Source: Pseudomonas sp. ZH-FAD (GTDB lineage: Bacteria; Pseudomonadota; Gammaproteobacteria; Pseudomonadales; Pseudomonadaceae). From it: 64,000 nt of DNA. The translations under genes and the position numbers were made by a program. The notes under the pieces are model-generated. The model saw nothing but the letters and a program-made list of their open reading frames with translations, did not search any database and was not told the origin of the DNA. This document shows positions 30,792 through 38,885 of this stretch, one piece after another. The stretch is taken from contig NZ_PGLR01000026.1 of the NCBI RefSeq assembly GCF_002803095.1, forward strand, positions 1 to 64,000. Reading direction: 5' to 3'. The stretch's first letter is position 1, and each line of letters opens with the position of its first letter.

Positions 30792-31163
30792 ATGTTCGTC
30801 GTGAACACGTTTTTCTGCCTGCTGCTGGCGTTGATGCTAGCTGGAACCGCATCCGCCCACGAGCCCATCAAGCTATACATGCCAGACGCGCCACCCCTGA
30901 CGTTGCATCACTACGAGGGCGGCCATAGCATGGCAGGTGACGTGGTACTGGCTGCGCTGTACATCTGGGAAAGCTCGGCCTATCGCGAGCAGAATCTGCT
31001 CAGGAGCCCGACCCTGGCCAGTACCGGCCTGTATCTGGGCTGCTCGAAGGACTGCGATGCGCAACTGGTCGAACAACTGCGCGCCGCCATCAGCGAACTG
31101 GAAGAGGAAGGCGTCAGCCAGCGGCTGCGTCAGGCCTATTTGCCGCTGCAGCCCGACCCCTAG
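30792..31163 (+). pseudogene. Shrunken periplasmic solute-binding protein (in-frame internal deletion)
   Basis: An open frame of 123 residues with a signal peptide (MFVVNTFFCLLLALMLAGTASAHE), the first strand of an amino-acid-type binding protein (PIKLYMPDAPPLTLHHYEGGHSMAGDVVLAAL) and then only the C-terminal portion (YIWESSAYREQNLLRSPTLASTGLYLGCSKDCDAQLVEQLRAAISELEEEGVSQRLRQAYLPL). The family usually has about 230-260 residues, so the central lobe is missing without a frameshift. It is probably non-functional as a binding protein but could still be exported. Its TAG stop is the first part of the palindromic element at 31161-31305. Confidence 0.65.
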
Positions 31164-31305
31164 GCTCTGTACGAAAAATGCCTGCGCTCGGTGATGCTGC
31201 GTTAAAAACAGGCTCAGAATGCTCATTTACAGCTCGTAAACTGCGCTTCTTCGCCTGTTTTTGCCTTGCCTGACCTTCGCTCGGCGACTTTTCGTACAGA
31301 CCCTA
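31161..31305. repeat. 145-bp palindromic MITE-like element with TAGGSTCTGTACGAAAA ends
   Basis: The ends are TAGGCTCTGTACGAAAA (31161-31177) and, inverted, TAGGGTCTGTACGAAAA (31305-31289), a 17-bp terminal repeat with one mismatch. An inner pair AAACAGGC/GCCTGTTT and further imperfect pairing make the whole element one long hairpin. It encodes nothing. The two terminal TAGs are the stop codons of the plus-strand gene on the left and the minus-strand gene on the right. Confidence 0.85.
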
Positions 31306-32523
31306 AATCCCCTGCCGCCCCGGGTCTTCCGGCGGTTGCTCCTGCTCGATGTCCTCCAGTTTCAGCTCCAGCCCCCAGTCGCCTGCAGCAGCGGCTTTCG
31401 CTGCGGGAGCCGGCGTTACCACCGGCGCAGCGGCGGCGGGTGCAGGCTTGGCATTGGCCGGATTGTCGCGATGGAGCTTGAGCTTCAGGCGCACGTTGTT
31501 CGCCGAGTCGGCGTTCTTCACCGCCTCCTCTTCGTCGATCGCACCTTCGTGCACCAGGTCGATCAGCGCCTGATCGAAGGTCTGCATGCCGAGGTTCTTG
31601 GATTTCTCCATGATTTCCTTCAGCTCGGAAAACTCGTTGCGCTTGATCAGATCGCGCACCGTCGGCGTACCCAGCATCACCTCCACCGCGGCGCGGCGCT
31701 TGCCATCGACGGTTTTGACCAAACGCTGCGAAACGAACGCCTTGAGGTTGTTGCCCAGGTCGTTGAGCAGTTGCGGGCGGCGATCCTCGGGGAAGAAGTT
31801 GATGATGCGATCCAGGGCCTGGTTGGCGTTGTTGGCATGCAGCGTGGAAATCGCCAGGTGCCCGGTATCGGCGAAGGCCAGGGCATGCTCCATGGTTTCG
31901 CGGTCGCGGATTTCGCCGATCAGGATCACGTCCGGCGCCTGACGCAGGGTGTTCTTCAATGCCGCATGGAAGCTGCGGGTGTCCACGCCCACCTCGCGCT
32001 GGTTGATGATCGACTTCTTGTGCCGGTGCACGTATTCCACCGGGTCTTCGATGGTGATGATATGACCGCCGCTGTTGCGATTGCGGTAGTCGATCAGCGC
32101 CGCCAGGGAGGTCGACTTGCCCGAGCCGGTACCGCCGACGAACAGCACCAGGCCGCGCTTTTCCATCACCGTGCCGAGCAGCACTTCGGGCAGTTTGAGG
32201 TCTTCGAAGCGCGGAATATCCAGCTTGATGTTGCGCGCGACGATGGACACCTCGTTACGCTGTTTGAAGATGTTGATGCGAAAACGCCCCACACCGGCCA
32301 GCGATATCGCCAGATTCATCTCCAGTTCGCGCTCGAATTCCTCACGCTGGGCACTGTCCATGATCGAATCGGCAATGGCCGCCACATCGCCCGCCTTCAT
32401 CGGCTCCTGGCTCAGCGCCTTGAGCACGCCATTGAACTTCGCGCAGGGCGGCGCGCCGGTAGACAGATACAGATCGGAACCATCCTGAGTGGACAGGATT
32501 TTCAGCATTGCTTGGAGATCCAT
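31303..32523 (-). CDS. PilT/PilU-family type IV pilus ATPase
   Basis: A secretion ATPase of 406 residues. The start MDLQAMLKILSTQDGSDLYLSTGAPPCAKFNG (ATG at 32523) is the conserved PilT/PilU N-terminus; the frame stays open upstream but covers the ppiC promoter. The Walker A motif is GGTGSGKST, Walker B lies in DVILIGEIRDRETMEHALAFADTGHL, and STLHANNANQALDRIINFFPEDRR is the arginine/His-box region. It is closer to PilU than PilT, but it has an Ala/Pro-rich tail of about 50 residues ending PGRQGI, and no pilT gene is adjacent. It probably powers or modulates pilus retraction. Confidence 0.88.
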   Translation of the reverse strand: MDLQAMLKILSTQDGSDLYLSTGAPPCAKFNGVLKALSQEPMKAGDVAAIADSIMDSAQREEFERELEMNLAISLAGVGRFRINIFKQRNEVSIVARNIKLDIPRFEDLKLPEVLLGTVMEKRGLVLFVGGTGSGKSTSLAALIDYRNRNSGGHIITIEDPVEYVHRHKKSIINQREVGVDTRSFHAALKNTLRQAPDVILIGEIRDRETMEHALAFADTGHLAISTLHANNANQALDRIINFFPEDRRPQLLNDLGNNLKAFVSQRLVKTVDGKRRAAVEVMLGTPTVRDLIKRNEFSELKEIMEKSKNLGMQTFDQALIDLVHEGAIDEEEAVKNADSANNVRLKLKLHRDNPANAKPAPAAAAPVVTPAPAAKAAAAGDWGLELKLEDIEQEQPPEDPGRQGI

Positions 32524-32671
32524 GGCGGCGTTTCCGTGAGCGCGATTGAAATACCATAGGCCATGATTGATCCGCGCCGCGGACAAGGCACAACCCATAA
32601 AATTGACGCCATTCTGCTGGCGCAATGAATGCTGGCACAATAGCGCCCTGACAGATTTGAGGAACCCATCA

Positions 32672-32950
32672 ATGGCAAAGGCAATGGCCCGCCACATCCT
32701 GGTCAAGACCGAAACGGAAGCCGCCGCGCTGAAGAAGCGCATTGCCGCCGGCGAAGCCTTCGATGTGCTGGCGCGCAAGCACTCCACCTGCCCCTCCGGC
32801 AAGAAAGGTGGCGACCTCGGTGAAGTGCGGCCCGGGCAGATGGTGCGTGCGGTGGATCAGGTGATCTTCAAGAAGGCGCTGCGTGAAGTGCACGGCCCGG
32901 TGAAGACCCAGTTCGGCTATCACCTGATCCAGGTGTTCTATCGCGACTGA
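32672..32950 (+). CDS. ppiC: PpiC, parvulin-type peptidyl-prolyl cis-trans isomerase
   Basis: A small cytoplasmic isomerase of 92 residues, matching E. coli PpiC in length and sequence: ARHILVKTETEAAALKKRIAAGEAFDVLARKHSTCPSGKKGGDLGEVRPGQMVRAVDQVIFK and QFGYHLIQVFYRD. The ATG at 32672 follows GAGGAACCCATCA. It is divergent from the PilT/PilU-family gene and convergent with the LysR gene, which ends 7 bases beyond its stop. Confidence 0.95.
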   Translation: MAKAMARHILVKTETEAAALKKRIAAGEAFDVLARKHSTCPSGKKGGDLGEVRPGQMVRAVDQVIFKKALREVHGPVKTQFGYHLIQVFYRD

Positions 32951-32957
32951 GCCCTGC

Positions 32958-33869
32958 TCAGGCGCCTGGCTCGCCCATGAACTCGATGATCTTGCTCCTC
33001 AGCCAACGCTCGGCGGGATCGTTATCGGTCACCCCGCTCCAGACCATCGACAGATCCGAATTGACCAGCTCGAATGGCGGGTCATCGGCACGCAGGCGAC
33101 TCCCTTCGATCAGCGCCGCCGCGGCGAAATCCGGTACCGTGGCGAGCATTTCCGTACCAGCGATGATCGAGCGCAAGCCACTGAACTGCGGCACCGCCAG
33201 CACCACGCGACGCGAGCGATCCAGGCGCGCCAGGTCGTTGTCGATGTTGCCGCACAGATCCCCCGAGAACGACACCAGCGCATGCGGACGCGAACAGTAC
33301 TCGTCCAGCGTCAGTGCGCCAGGGCGGTCATCGCCGCGCAGCACCTTGACCTTCATCTCGCGCAGCTTGCGCCGCTTGGCGTTGGCCGGCAGCTCGGTGG
33401 TGTAGCTGACGCCTACGGAAATTTCCCCCGAGGCCAACATCGCTGACATCAACAGGAAGTTGACCCGCCGCACCACGATCACCACCTCCGGCGCCTCTTC
33501 GCGAATCTGCTTGAGCAAGGCCGGGAACAGGCCGAACTCGGCATCATCGGACAGACCGATGCGGAAGGTGTCGCGGTTGGTCGCTGGATTGAACTCGCGA
33601 GCACGACTGACCGCGCCCGAGATGGTGTCCATCGCAGGTTGCAGCTCCTTGAGAATCGCCAGCGCTCGCGCCGTCGGTTCGAAACCACGGCCGTTGCGCA
33701 CCAGCAACGGATCGTCGAACAGATCACGCAGCCGGGCCAGCGCCGCACTGACTGCCGGCTGGCCAAGAAACAGTTTCTCGGCGGCACGGGTCAGGTTCTT
33801 CTCGAACATCAGGGTTTCGAAGATCACCAGCAGATTCAGGTCGACGCGGCGCAGGTCGTTGCGATTCAT
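32958..33869 (-). CDS. LysR-family regulator (NodD/LeuO-like group)
   Basis: A regulator of 303 residues with the HTH MNRNDLRRVDLNLLVIFETLMFEKNLTRAAEKLFLGQPAVSAALARLRDLFDDPLLVRNGRGFEPTARA, the wording typical of the NodD/LeuO branch, and a standard LysR effector domain. It is followed upstream by the DUF1348 and TetR genes on the same strand, with no clear shared operon. No target can be named from the sequence. Confidence 0.88.
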   Translation of the reverse strand: MNRNDLRRVDLNLLVIFETLMFEKNLTRAAEKLFLGQPAVSAALARLRDLFDDPLLVRNGRGFEPTARALAILKELQPAMDTISGAVSRAREFNPATNRDTFRIGLSDDAEFGLFPALLKQIREEAPEVVIVVRRVNFLLMSAMLASGEISVGVSYTTELPANAKRRKLREMKVKVLRGDDRPGALTLDEYCSRPHALVSFSGDLCGNIDNDLARLDRSRRVVLAVPQFSGLRSIIAGTEMLATVPDFAAAALIEGSRLRADDPPFELVNSDLSMVWSGVTDNDPAERWLRSKIIEFMGEPGA

Positions 33870-33936
33870 TCAGGGGTCTCGGAGCACGGTGTGATCTACG
33901 CATTAAAGCGGCAACCTCCGTGCCACATAGCCCGGA

Positions 33937-34416
33937 TCAGAGGCCCAACTCGGATAGCCCCGGATGATCGTCAGGACGACGCCCCTGGGGCCAGCGAAAC
34001 TTGCGCTCGGACTCCTGAATGGGCAGGTCGTTGATGCAGGCATAGCGATTGATCATCAGGCCGTCGGCGCCGAACTCCCAGTTCTCGTTGCCGTAGGAGC
34101 GAAACCAGTTGCCCGAGTCGTCGCGCCATTCGTAGGCATAGCGCACGCCAATGCGGTTGTCGGTGAACGCCCAGAGCTCCTTGATCAGACGGTACTCCAG
34201 CTCCTTGGCCCACTTGCGCTCGAGGAAGGCACGCGCCTGATCGCGACCATTGGCGAACTCGGCACGGTTGCGCCAGCGCGTATCGAGGCTGTAGGCCAGG
34301 GCTACCCTGGCGGCATCACGACTGTTCCAGCCATCCTCGGCCAGGCGCACTTTCTCGATGGCGCTCTCGCGGGTGAACGGCGGCAGCGGCGGACGAACTT
34401 CATTATTTGACGACAT
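33937..34416 (-). CDS. DUF1348 (NTF2-like) protein
   Basis: A protein of 159 residues that matches DUF1348: [50 protein letters not shown], followed by [52 protein letters not shown]. The fold is NTF2-like, with no known reaction. It starts 10 bases after the TetR gene on the same strand with GAGGTG as ribosome site, so it is probably regulated by that TetR protein. Confidence 0.88.
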   Translation of the reverse strand: MSSNNEVRPPLPPFTRESAIEKVRLAEDGWNSRDAARVALAYSLDTRWRNRAEFANGRDQARAFLERKWAKELEYRLIKELWAFTDNRIGVRYAYEWRDDSGNWFRSYGNENWEFGADGLMINRYACINDLPIQESERKFRWPQGRRPDDHPGLSELGL

Positions 34417-34425
34417 GACGGCACC

Positions 34426-35016
34426 TCAGGCTTGCGGGGGATTTAGCCCATCACTGGGCGACAGGGTTTGCAGGAGCAGTTGCGCGGTGCGACCAGCACT
34501 GTCAGCTGCGTCGGCCTGGCCGGTGACCATGGCGACGGCCGTTGCGCCATCGATCAGCAGGAGAAACTGCCTGGCCATTTCCTCGGCTTCGGCAAAGCCG
34601 TAGGCCGTGGTCAGTTCACTCAGATAGGCCAGCAAGCGCTGTTTGTGCAGCAACGCGACGGCGCGGATCTCGCTGTCGGGATCACCGACCTCCCCTGCCG
34701 CATTGATGAAGGCACAGCCATGGAAGTCAGGTGCGGAGAACCAGCTGCGTAGCAGTGGGAACACGGCCAGTAGCCGCTCGCTCGGCGATCCCGCAGAAGT
34801 GCCGGCGATGAACCATTGCATCCAGCGCTCATCACGCGCGCGCAACGCGGCAGCGATCAGCGCTTCCTTGGTCGAATAGAGGCGATAGATGCTTTTGCGC
34901 GCCACCCCGGATGCCTTGACGATGGCGTCCATGCCGGTGGCGTTGATACCACCGGCATAGATCAGGCTTTCAGTGGTTTGCAGCAAACGCTGTTGGGTCG
35001 AGGCGTCTTCTAGCAT
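34426..35016 (-). CDS. TetR-family regulator, probable repressor of its own operon with DUF1348
   Basis: A regulator of 196 residues from the ATG at 35016; a TTG three codons earlier is also possible. The HTH is TQQRLLQTTESLIYAGGINATGMDAIVKASGVARKSIYRLYSTKEALIAAALRARDERW. The C-terminal half follows the TetR_C pattern found with DUF1348 and NTF2-like partners. A perfect 15-bp inverted repeat lies 15-53 bases upstream of the start and is the likely operator. Confidence 0.88.
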   Translation of the reverse strand: MLEDASTQQRLLQTTESLIYAGGINATGMDAIVKASGVARKSIYRLYSTKEALIAAALRARDERWMQWFIAGTSAGSPSERLLAVFPLLRSWFSAPDFHGCAFINAAGEVGDPDSEIRAVALLHKQRLLAYLSELTTAYGFAEAEEMARQFLLLIDGATAVAMVTGQADAADSAGRTAQLLLQTLSPSDGLNPPQA

Positions 35017-35030
35017 GGGGTTCAACCGCA

Positions 35031-35069
35031 GAGAATGATCGTTCTCGACAAGGTAGAACGATCATTCTC
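35031..35069. promoter_or_regulatory. 15-bp perfect inverted repeat, probable TetR operator
   Basis: GAGAATGATCGTTCT at 35031-35045 and AGAACGATCATTCTC at 35055-35069 are perfect inverted copies separated by 9 bases. It lies just upstream of the TetR gene. Each arm contains a near-palindrome (AATGATCGTT), so two dimers could bind. Autoregulation is inferred. Confidence 0.7.
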
Positions 35070-35198
35070 GTCAATCAACTCAATTCTCGAAACGCAGGAT
35101 CAACGGCATCTCAACCAGGCTTCAGCTGAGACCCGCGACACCTGGTCCGATGCCAACCGCGCCGGTTCCAGGGGTGGATCCAGTCGCTGGGCTATAAC

Positions 35199-36119
35199 TC
35201 AATGCCGCGGCAACACTGGCGCATGCTCGGCCATCAGCGCCACCACCCAGTCGATGAATACCCGCAGCTTGGCGCTGACATGGCGGTTCGGCGGGAAAGC
35301 CAGGTACATCGGCATCGGCGTCATCTGCCAGTCCTCGAAAAGACGCACCAGTTCACCGCTGGCCAGGTGTGGTTTGGCCATGTAATGCGGCAGCCAGAGC
35401 ATGCCCAGGCCCGCCAGGCCTGCAGCCAGATAGGCGTTGCCATCGTCGACCGTCAGCAGCGGGCGGCCATGGGCCTCGATGCGTTCTTCACCCCGCTGCA
35501 TCGCATAGGGCAAGGCCTTGCCGGTGCGCGACCAGAGAAACCCCACCGTGTGATGGCCAGCCGCCTCCAGCTCGCGCGGATGCATCGGCGTGCCGGCGCG
35601 CTGCAGATAACCCGGCGTGGCGTAGATGCCGAGCTGCAGATCGCCGACATGGCGCGCGATCAGCGATTGATCGGTGATCTCACCGCCGCGCACCACGCAG
35701 TCGACGTTCTCACCGATGATGTCGATGAGCCGATCGCTAACGCCCATGGTCAGCTGAATTTCCGGATAGCGCGCATAGAAAGCCGGCAAGGCCGGGATCA
35801 GCAGCATGCGCGCGAAGGGGCTGGGCACGTCCACGCGCAGGCGGCCACGCGGCGCCATCGATGCGCTGGACAGGCTGGTCTCGGCATCGTCGACATCTGC
35901 CAGCAAGCGCACGACGCGCTCGTAGTAGGCGGCCCCGTCAGCGGTGACGTTGACCTTGCGCGTGGTGCGGTTGAGCAGGCGCACGCGCAGCCGCGCCTCC
36001 AGTTGCTGCACGAGCTGGGTCACGCTGGTCTTGCTCATGTGCAGGGTGGCTGCCGCCTTGGTGAAACTGCCGGTTTCCACCACGCGGGCGAAGGCCTGCA
36101 TCGCATCGAAACGATCCAT
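35199..36119 (-). CDS. LysR-family regulator, divergent from a RidA-family gene
   Basis: A regulator of 306 residues in the large group beginning MDRFDAMQAFARVVETGSFTKAAATLHMSKTSVTQLVQQLEARLRVRLLNRTTRKVNVTADGAAYYERV. The effector domain is complete (PRGRLRVDVPSPFARMLLIPALPAFYARYPEIQL). GAGAGA precedes the start. It is transcribed away from the RidA-family gene at 36259 and probably controls it. No inducer can be named. Confidence 0.9.
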   Translation of the reverse strand: MDRFDAMQAFARVVETGSFTKAAATLHMSKTSVTQLVQQLEARLRVRLLNRTTRKVNVTADGAAYYERVVRLLADVDDAETSLSSASMAPRGRLRVDVPSPFARMLLIPALPAFYARYPEIQLTMGVSDRLIDIIGENVDCVVRGGEITDQSLIARHVGDLQLGIYATPGYLQRAGTPMHPRELEAAGHHTVGFLWSRTGKALPYAMQRGEERIEAHGRPLLTVDDGNAYLAAGLAGLGMLWLPHYMAKPHLASGELVRLFEDWQMTPMPMYLAFPPNRHVSAKLRVFIDWVVALMAEHAPVLPRH

Positions 36120-36258
36120 TTCACGTCTCTCTCAGCTCTTGATTGTTTGGATTCTACAAACAGTCATGACCAGAGTTGCTCGTTTATCCAGCCCCGCCGT
36201 GTTTTTAAAGTGATTCCATCGTTAACAACGGGCCGTAGTGGCCCAGATGGAGGCAACA

Positions 36259-36654
36259 ATGACCAGCAAACGTGATGTGGTTTTCCCGGCCGATCGCCAT
36301 GACCTGTATGAACTTCATCGCTATTCGCCGGCGATTCGTTCCAACGGTTTTCTGTTCGTATCCGGTCAGGTCGGCAGTCGCAAGGACGGCTCGCCCGAAC
36401 CCGACCTGAAAGAGCAGGTACGCCTTGCCTTCGCCAACCTCAATGCGATCCTCGCCGAGGCCGGTTGCAGCTTCGATGACGTGGTCGACACCACCGTGTT
36501 CATGGTCGACCCGCACGCGCAGTTCGAGACCATCTGGGAGGTGGTAGCCGACTATTGGGGCGAAGCCCCTTATCCGACAGTGACCGCTATCGGCGTGACC
36601 TGGCTGTCCGGCTTCGACTTCGAGATCAAGGTGATCGCCAAGCTGCCGGAATGA
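36259..36654 (+). CDS. RidA/YjgF-family protein
   Basis: A protein of 131 residues. The ATG at 36259 is chosen because GGAGG stands 6 bases upstream. The YjgF/RidA fold is seen in YSPAIRSNGFLFVSGQVGSRKDGSPEPDLKEQVRLAFANLNAILAEAGCSFDDVVDTTVFMVD and the C-terminal PTVTAIGVTWLSGFDFEIKVIAKLPE. The Arg usually found near the end of active enamine deaminases (in the VEIE/R-V region) is not evident, so it may not be a classical RidA. It is divergent from a LysR gene. Confidence 0.88.
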   Translation: MTSKRDVVFPADRHDLYELHRYSPAIRSNGFLFVSGQVGSRKDGSPEPDLKEQVRLAFANLNAILAEAGCSFDDVVDTTVFMVDPHAQFETIWEVVADYWGEAPYPTVTAIGVTWLSGFDFEIKVIAKLPE

Positions 36655-36696
36655 GCAGCGGTTGCGCCCCTGCAGACAAGGGCGCGACCGAAAGGC

Positions 36697-37347
36697 TCAG
36701 AGGTGAGTGAAGACGCGCTCGGCTGGCAGACGCGACTTCGGCAGCGCGGCATTGAAATCGCCGTCGCTGTGATACCCCAGCGCCACCGCGACCATGCTGC
36801 TCAGCCCCTGAGCGGCCAGTCCCAGCTCCTCATCCAGCGCCTCGCGGTCGATACCTTCCATCGGCGTGGCGTCCACGCCCTTGGCCGCAGCGCCCAGGAG
36901 CAAGGTGCCCAGCGCCAGATAGGCCTGTTTCTCCGCCCAGTGTGGGATGTCGCCGAGGCCGCGGTGCAGTTCGACGTAGCTGCTGCGGGTGTTGTGCTGG
37001 GTGGTGCGCGCCGCGTCATCGCGGAAGCGGCCATCATCTGCCTCCTGCTGCAGCACATCGGCCAGGTACGCATCATCGAGGTCACGACGGGCGCAGATCA
37101 GGATCACGTGCGAGGCATTGAGGATCTTCGGCTGGTTGTAGGCGAAGCCACCCTGAGCGCCCTTGGCCAGGCGCGCCTTGCCTTCGGCAGTGCTCGCTAC
37201 GACGAAGTGCCAGGGCTGCGAGTTGACCGAAGACGGCGACAGGCGCAGCAACTCCAGCAGCTCGTCGATGATCGCCTGATCCACTTGGCGGCTGGCATCG
37301 TAAGCCTTGGTGGTGTAACGCTGACGCGCGAAGGAAACGGGGCTCAT
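36697..37347 (-). CDS. nfsB: NfsB-like oxygen-insensitive NAD(P)H nitroreductase
   Basis: An FMN enzyme of 216 residues, close to E. coli NfsB along its length: SFARQRYTTKAYDASRQVDQAIIDELLELLRLSPSSVNSQPWHFVVASTAEGKARLAKGAQGGFAYNQPKILNASHVILICA, and near the end VALGYHSDGDFNAALPKSRLPAERVFTHL. The ATG at 37347 has AGGAGAG just upstream; a GTG two codons earlier is less likely. It reduces nitro groups or quinones with two electrons. It stands alone between a RidA-family gene and a LysR gene. Confidence 0.92.
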   Translation of the reverse strand: MSPVSFARQRYTTKAYDASRQVDQAIIDELLELLRLSPSSVNSQPWHFVVASTAEGKARLAKGAQGGFAYNQPKILNASHVILICARRDLDDAYLADVLQQEADDGRFRDDAARTTQHNTRSSYVELHRGLGDIPHWAEKQAYLALGTLLLGAAAKGVDATPMEGIDREALDEELGLAAQGLSSMVAVALGYHSDGDFNAALPKSRLPAERVFTHL

Positions 37348-37472
37348 GAACACTCTCCTGATCGATGGATGACGCGAAATGGACGCCAGTCTGCAGCATG
37401 CCTGTGCATGGAAAAAGCAGACAAAGCCGCTAGGAGTTTCAAAGCAAAGATGAAAATGCAGGCATCAGCCCT

Positions 37473-38342
37473 CTAGCGAGCCACGCCAGCGCTCTGCAAA
37501 CACTCGATAAAACCCGCCACGGCCGCCGAACGACTGACCTTGGGATACAGCGCGCCGATCTCACGATGAATTGCCGTCGGGCCGAGCGCGATGGCGCGAA
37601 CGCTCACCGGCAGCGGCAGGATGGTTTCCGTCAACGGCACCACGGCCACGCCAAGGCCGCTCTCGACCATCGACAGCATCGCCTGGATATCGTCGACCTC
37701 GATCCACTCCAGCAGCGTTAAAGAGTGGTCGCGTAGAAAGCGCTCCACCTGGCGACCTCCGAAGGAGGAGCGGCTATAGCGGATAAAGGGCTGCTCGCGA
37801 ATCACCGACAGCCAGTCATCACCCGCAACGTCGCTGGCCACAAGCAGCACGTAGTTCTCGCATGCCAGCGGCGTCCACTCCAGCTCCCGCGGCGGCTCGA
37901 ACGCCGGACGAATGAGAATCGCCAGGTCGAGCTCCCCCGCTTCGACTCGATCCATCAACTGCAGGGAAACGCCTGGCGACAGATTCACCCGACAGTTGGC
38001 AAAGCGCTGACGGAACGGCACCAGCGCGCGCGTGAGGATGGTCGCGTGCACCGAGGCGATCGCGCCGATCTCCAGCGGTTTGGCCCATTCCTCGTCCTGG
38101 GTCGGCTCGCCCAAGGCATCGAAACCGGCGACCAGTGCCTCGGCACGCGCCAACGTACGCAGCCCTGCAGCATTCAGCGTGGCCGAGCGACCGGTGCGAT
38201 CGAACAGGGCGAAACCCAGGCTTTCTTCCAGGCGGCGCATATGACCGCTGACGGCTGCCTGGGTCAGGCCGATACGTTCACCAGCGGCGCTGAAGGTGCC
38301 ATAGCGCGCCACCGCTATCAGCGTGCGCAGTTCGATGATCAT
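37473..38342 (-). CDS. LysR-family regulator, divergent from the VOC/HSD-like operon
   Basis: A regulator of 289 residues with HTH MIIELRTLIAVARYGTFSAAGERIGLTQAAVSGHMRRLEESLGFALFDRTGRSATLNAAGL and a full effector-binding domain. It is divergent, with about 100 bases between, from the unit VOC protein / homoserine-dehydrogenase-like protein / glutamine amidotransferase, and is the obvious candidate for its control. The intergenic DNA is AT-rich around 38345-38400. Confidence 0.88.
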   Translation of the reverse strand: MIIELRTLIAVARYGTFSAAGERIGLTQAAVSGHMRRLEESLGFALFDRTGRSATLNAAGLRTLARAEALVAGFDALGEPTQDEEWAKPLEIGAIASVHATILTRALVPFRQRFANCRVNLSPGVSLQLMDRVEAGELDLAILIRPAFEPPRELEWTPLACENYVLLVASDVAGDDWLSVIREQPFIRYSRSSFGGRQVERFLRDHSLTLLEWIEVDDIQAMLSMVESGLGVAVVPLTETILPLPVSVRAIALGPTAIHREIGALYPKVSRSAAVAGFIECLQSAGVAR

Positions 38343-38444
38343 GCCGATTGATAAGATTTTGTTTTGCTCATGATCAGAACATATAGTTTTTTAAGAGATT
38401 TGTCGCCGAATAGGATGATTCCACTCACCAACGAGGGAACCCCG

Positions 38445-38867
38445 ATGACCGCACTATGCCCGTTCCACCTGGCCTTTCCGGTAGACGACCTGGCCGCCGC
38501 TCGCGACTTCTACGGCAACCTGCTCGGTTGCAGCGAAGGTCGCAGCTCGTCAGAGTGGATCGACTTCAATTTCTACGGCCACCAGATCGTCGCCCACCTG
38601 GCGCCTGACGAAGCAGGCGCAGTACCGGCCAACGCGGTCGATGGCCACGGCGTGCCGGTGCGCCACTTCGGCGTCGTCCTGCCGATGCACGACTGGCAGG
38701 TCGCTGCCGATAAACTCACCGCCGCCGGTGTCGAGTTCATCATCAAGCCCTATATCCGCTTCAAGGGCGAGCCAGGCGAACAGGCGACGATGTTCTTCAA
38801 GGACCCGAGCGGCAACGCCGTCGAAATGAAGGCGTTCGCCGACATCAACAACCTGTTCGCCCGCTGA
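38445..38867 (+). CDS. VOC-family (glyoxalase/dioxygenase fold) protein
   Basis: A protein of 140 residues. The ATG at 38445 has GAGGG upstream. The fold shows as [49 protein letters not shown] (first module) and [58 protein letters not shown] (second). Metal ligands expected for the family are His (FHLAF), His (HFGV) and Glu (NAVEMK). The reaction is unknown. It is 18 bases ahead of the homoserine-dehydrogenase-like gene. Confidence 0.88.
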   Translation: MTALCPFHLAFPVDDLAAARDFYGNLLGCSEGRSSSEWIDFNFYGHQIVAHLAPDEAGAVPANAVDGHGVPVRHFGVVLPMHDWQVAADKLTAAGVEFIIKPYIRFKGEPGEQATMFFKDPSGNAVEMKAFADINNLFAR

Positions 38868-38885
38868 CAGCGAAAGGAACACCCC

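Noticed and set aside
31161-31305. Insertion sequence
   Set aside because: The element is only 145 bp, has no transposase frame, and is a single long hairpin; at most it is a non-autonomous element.
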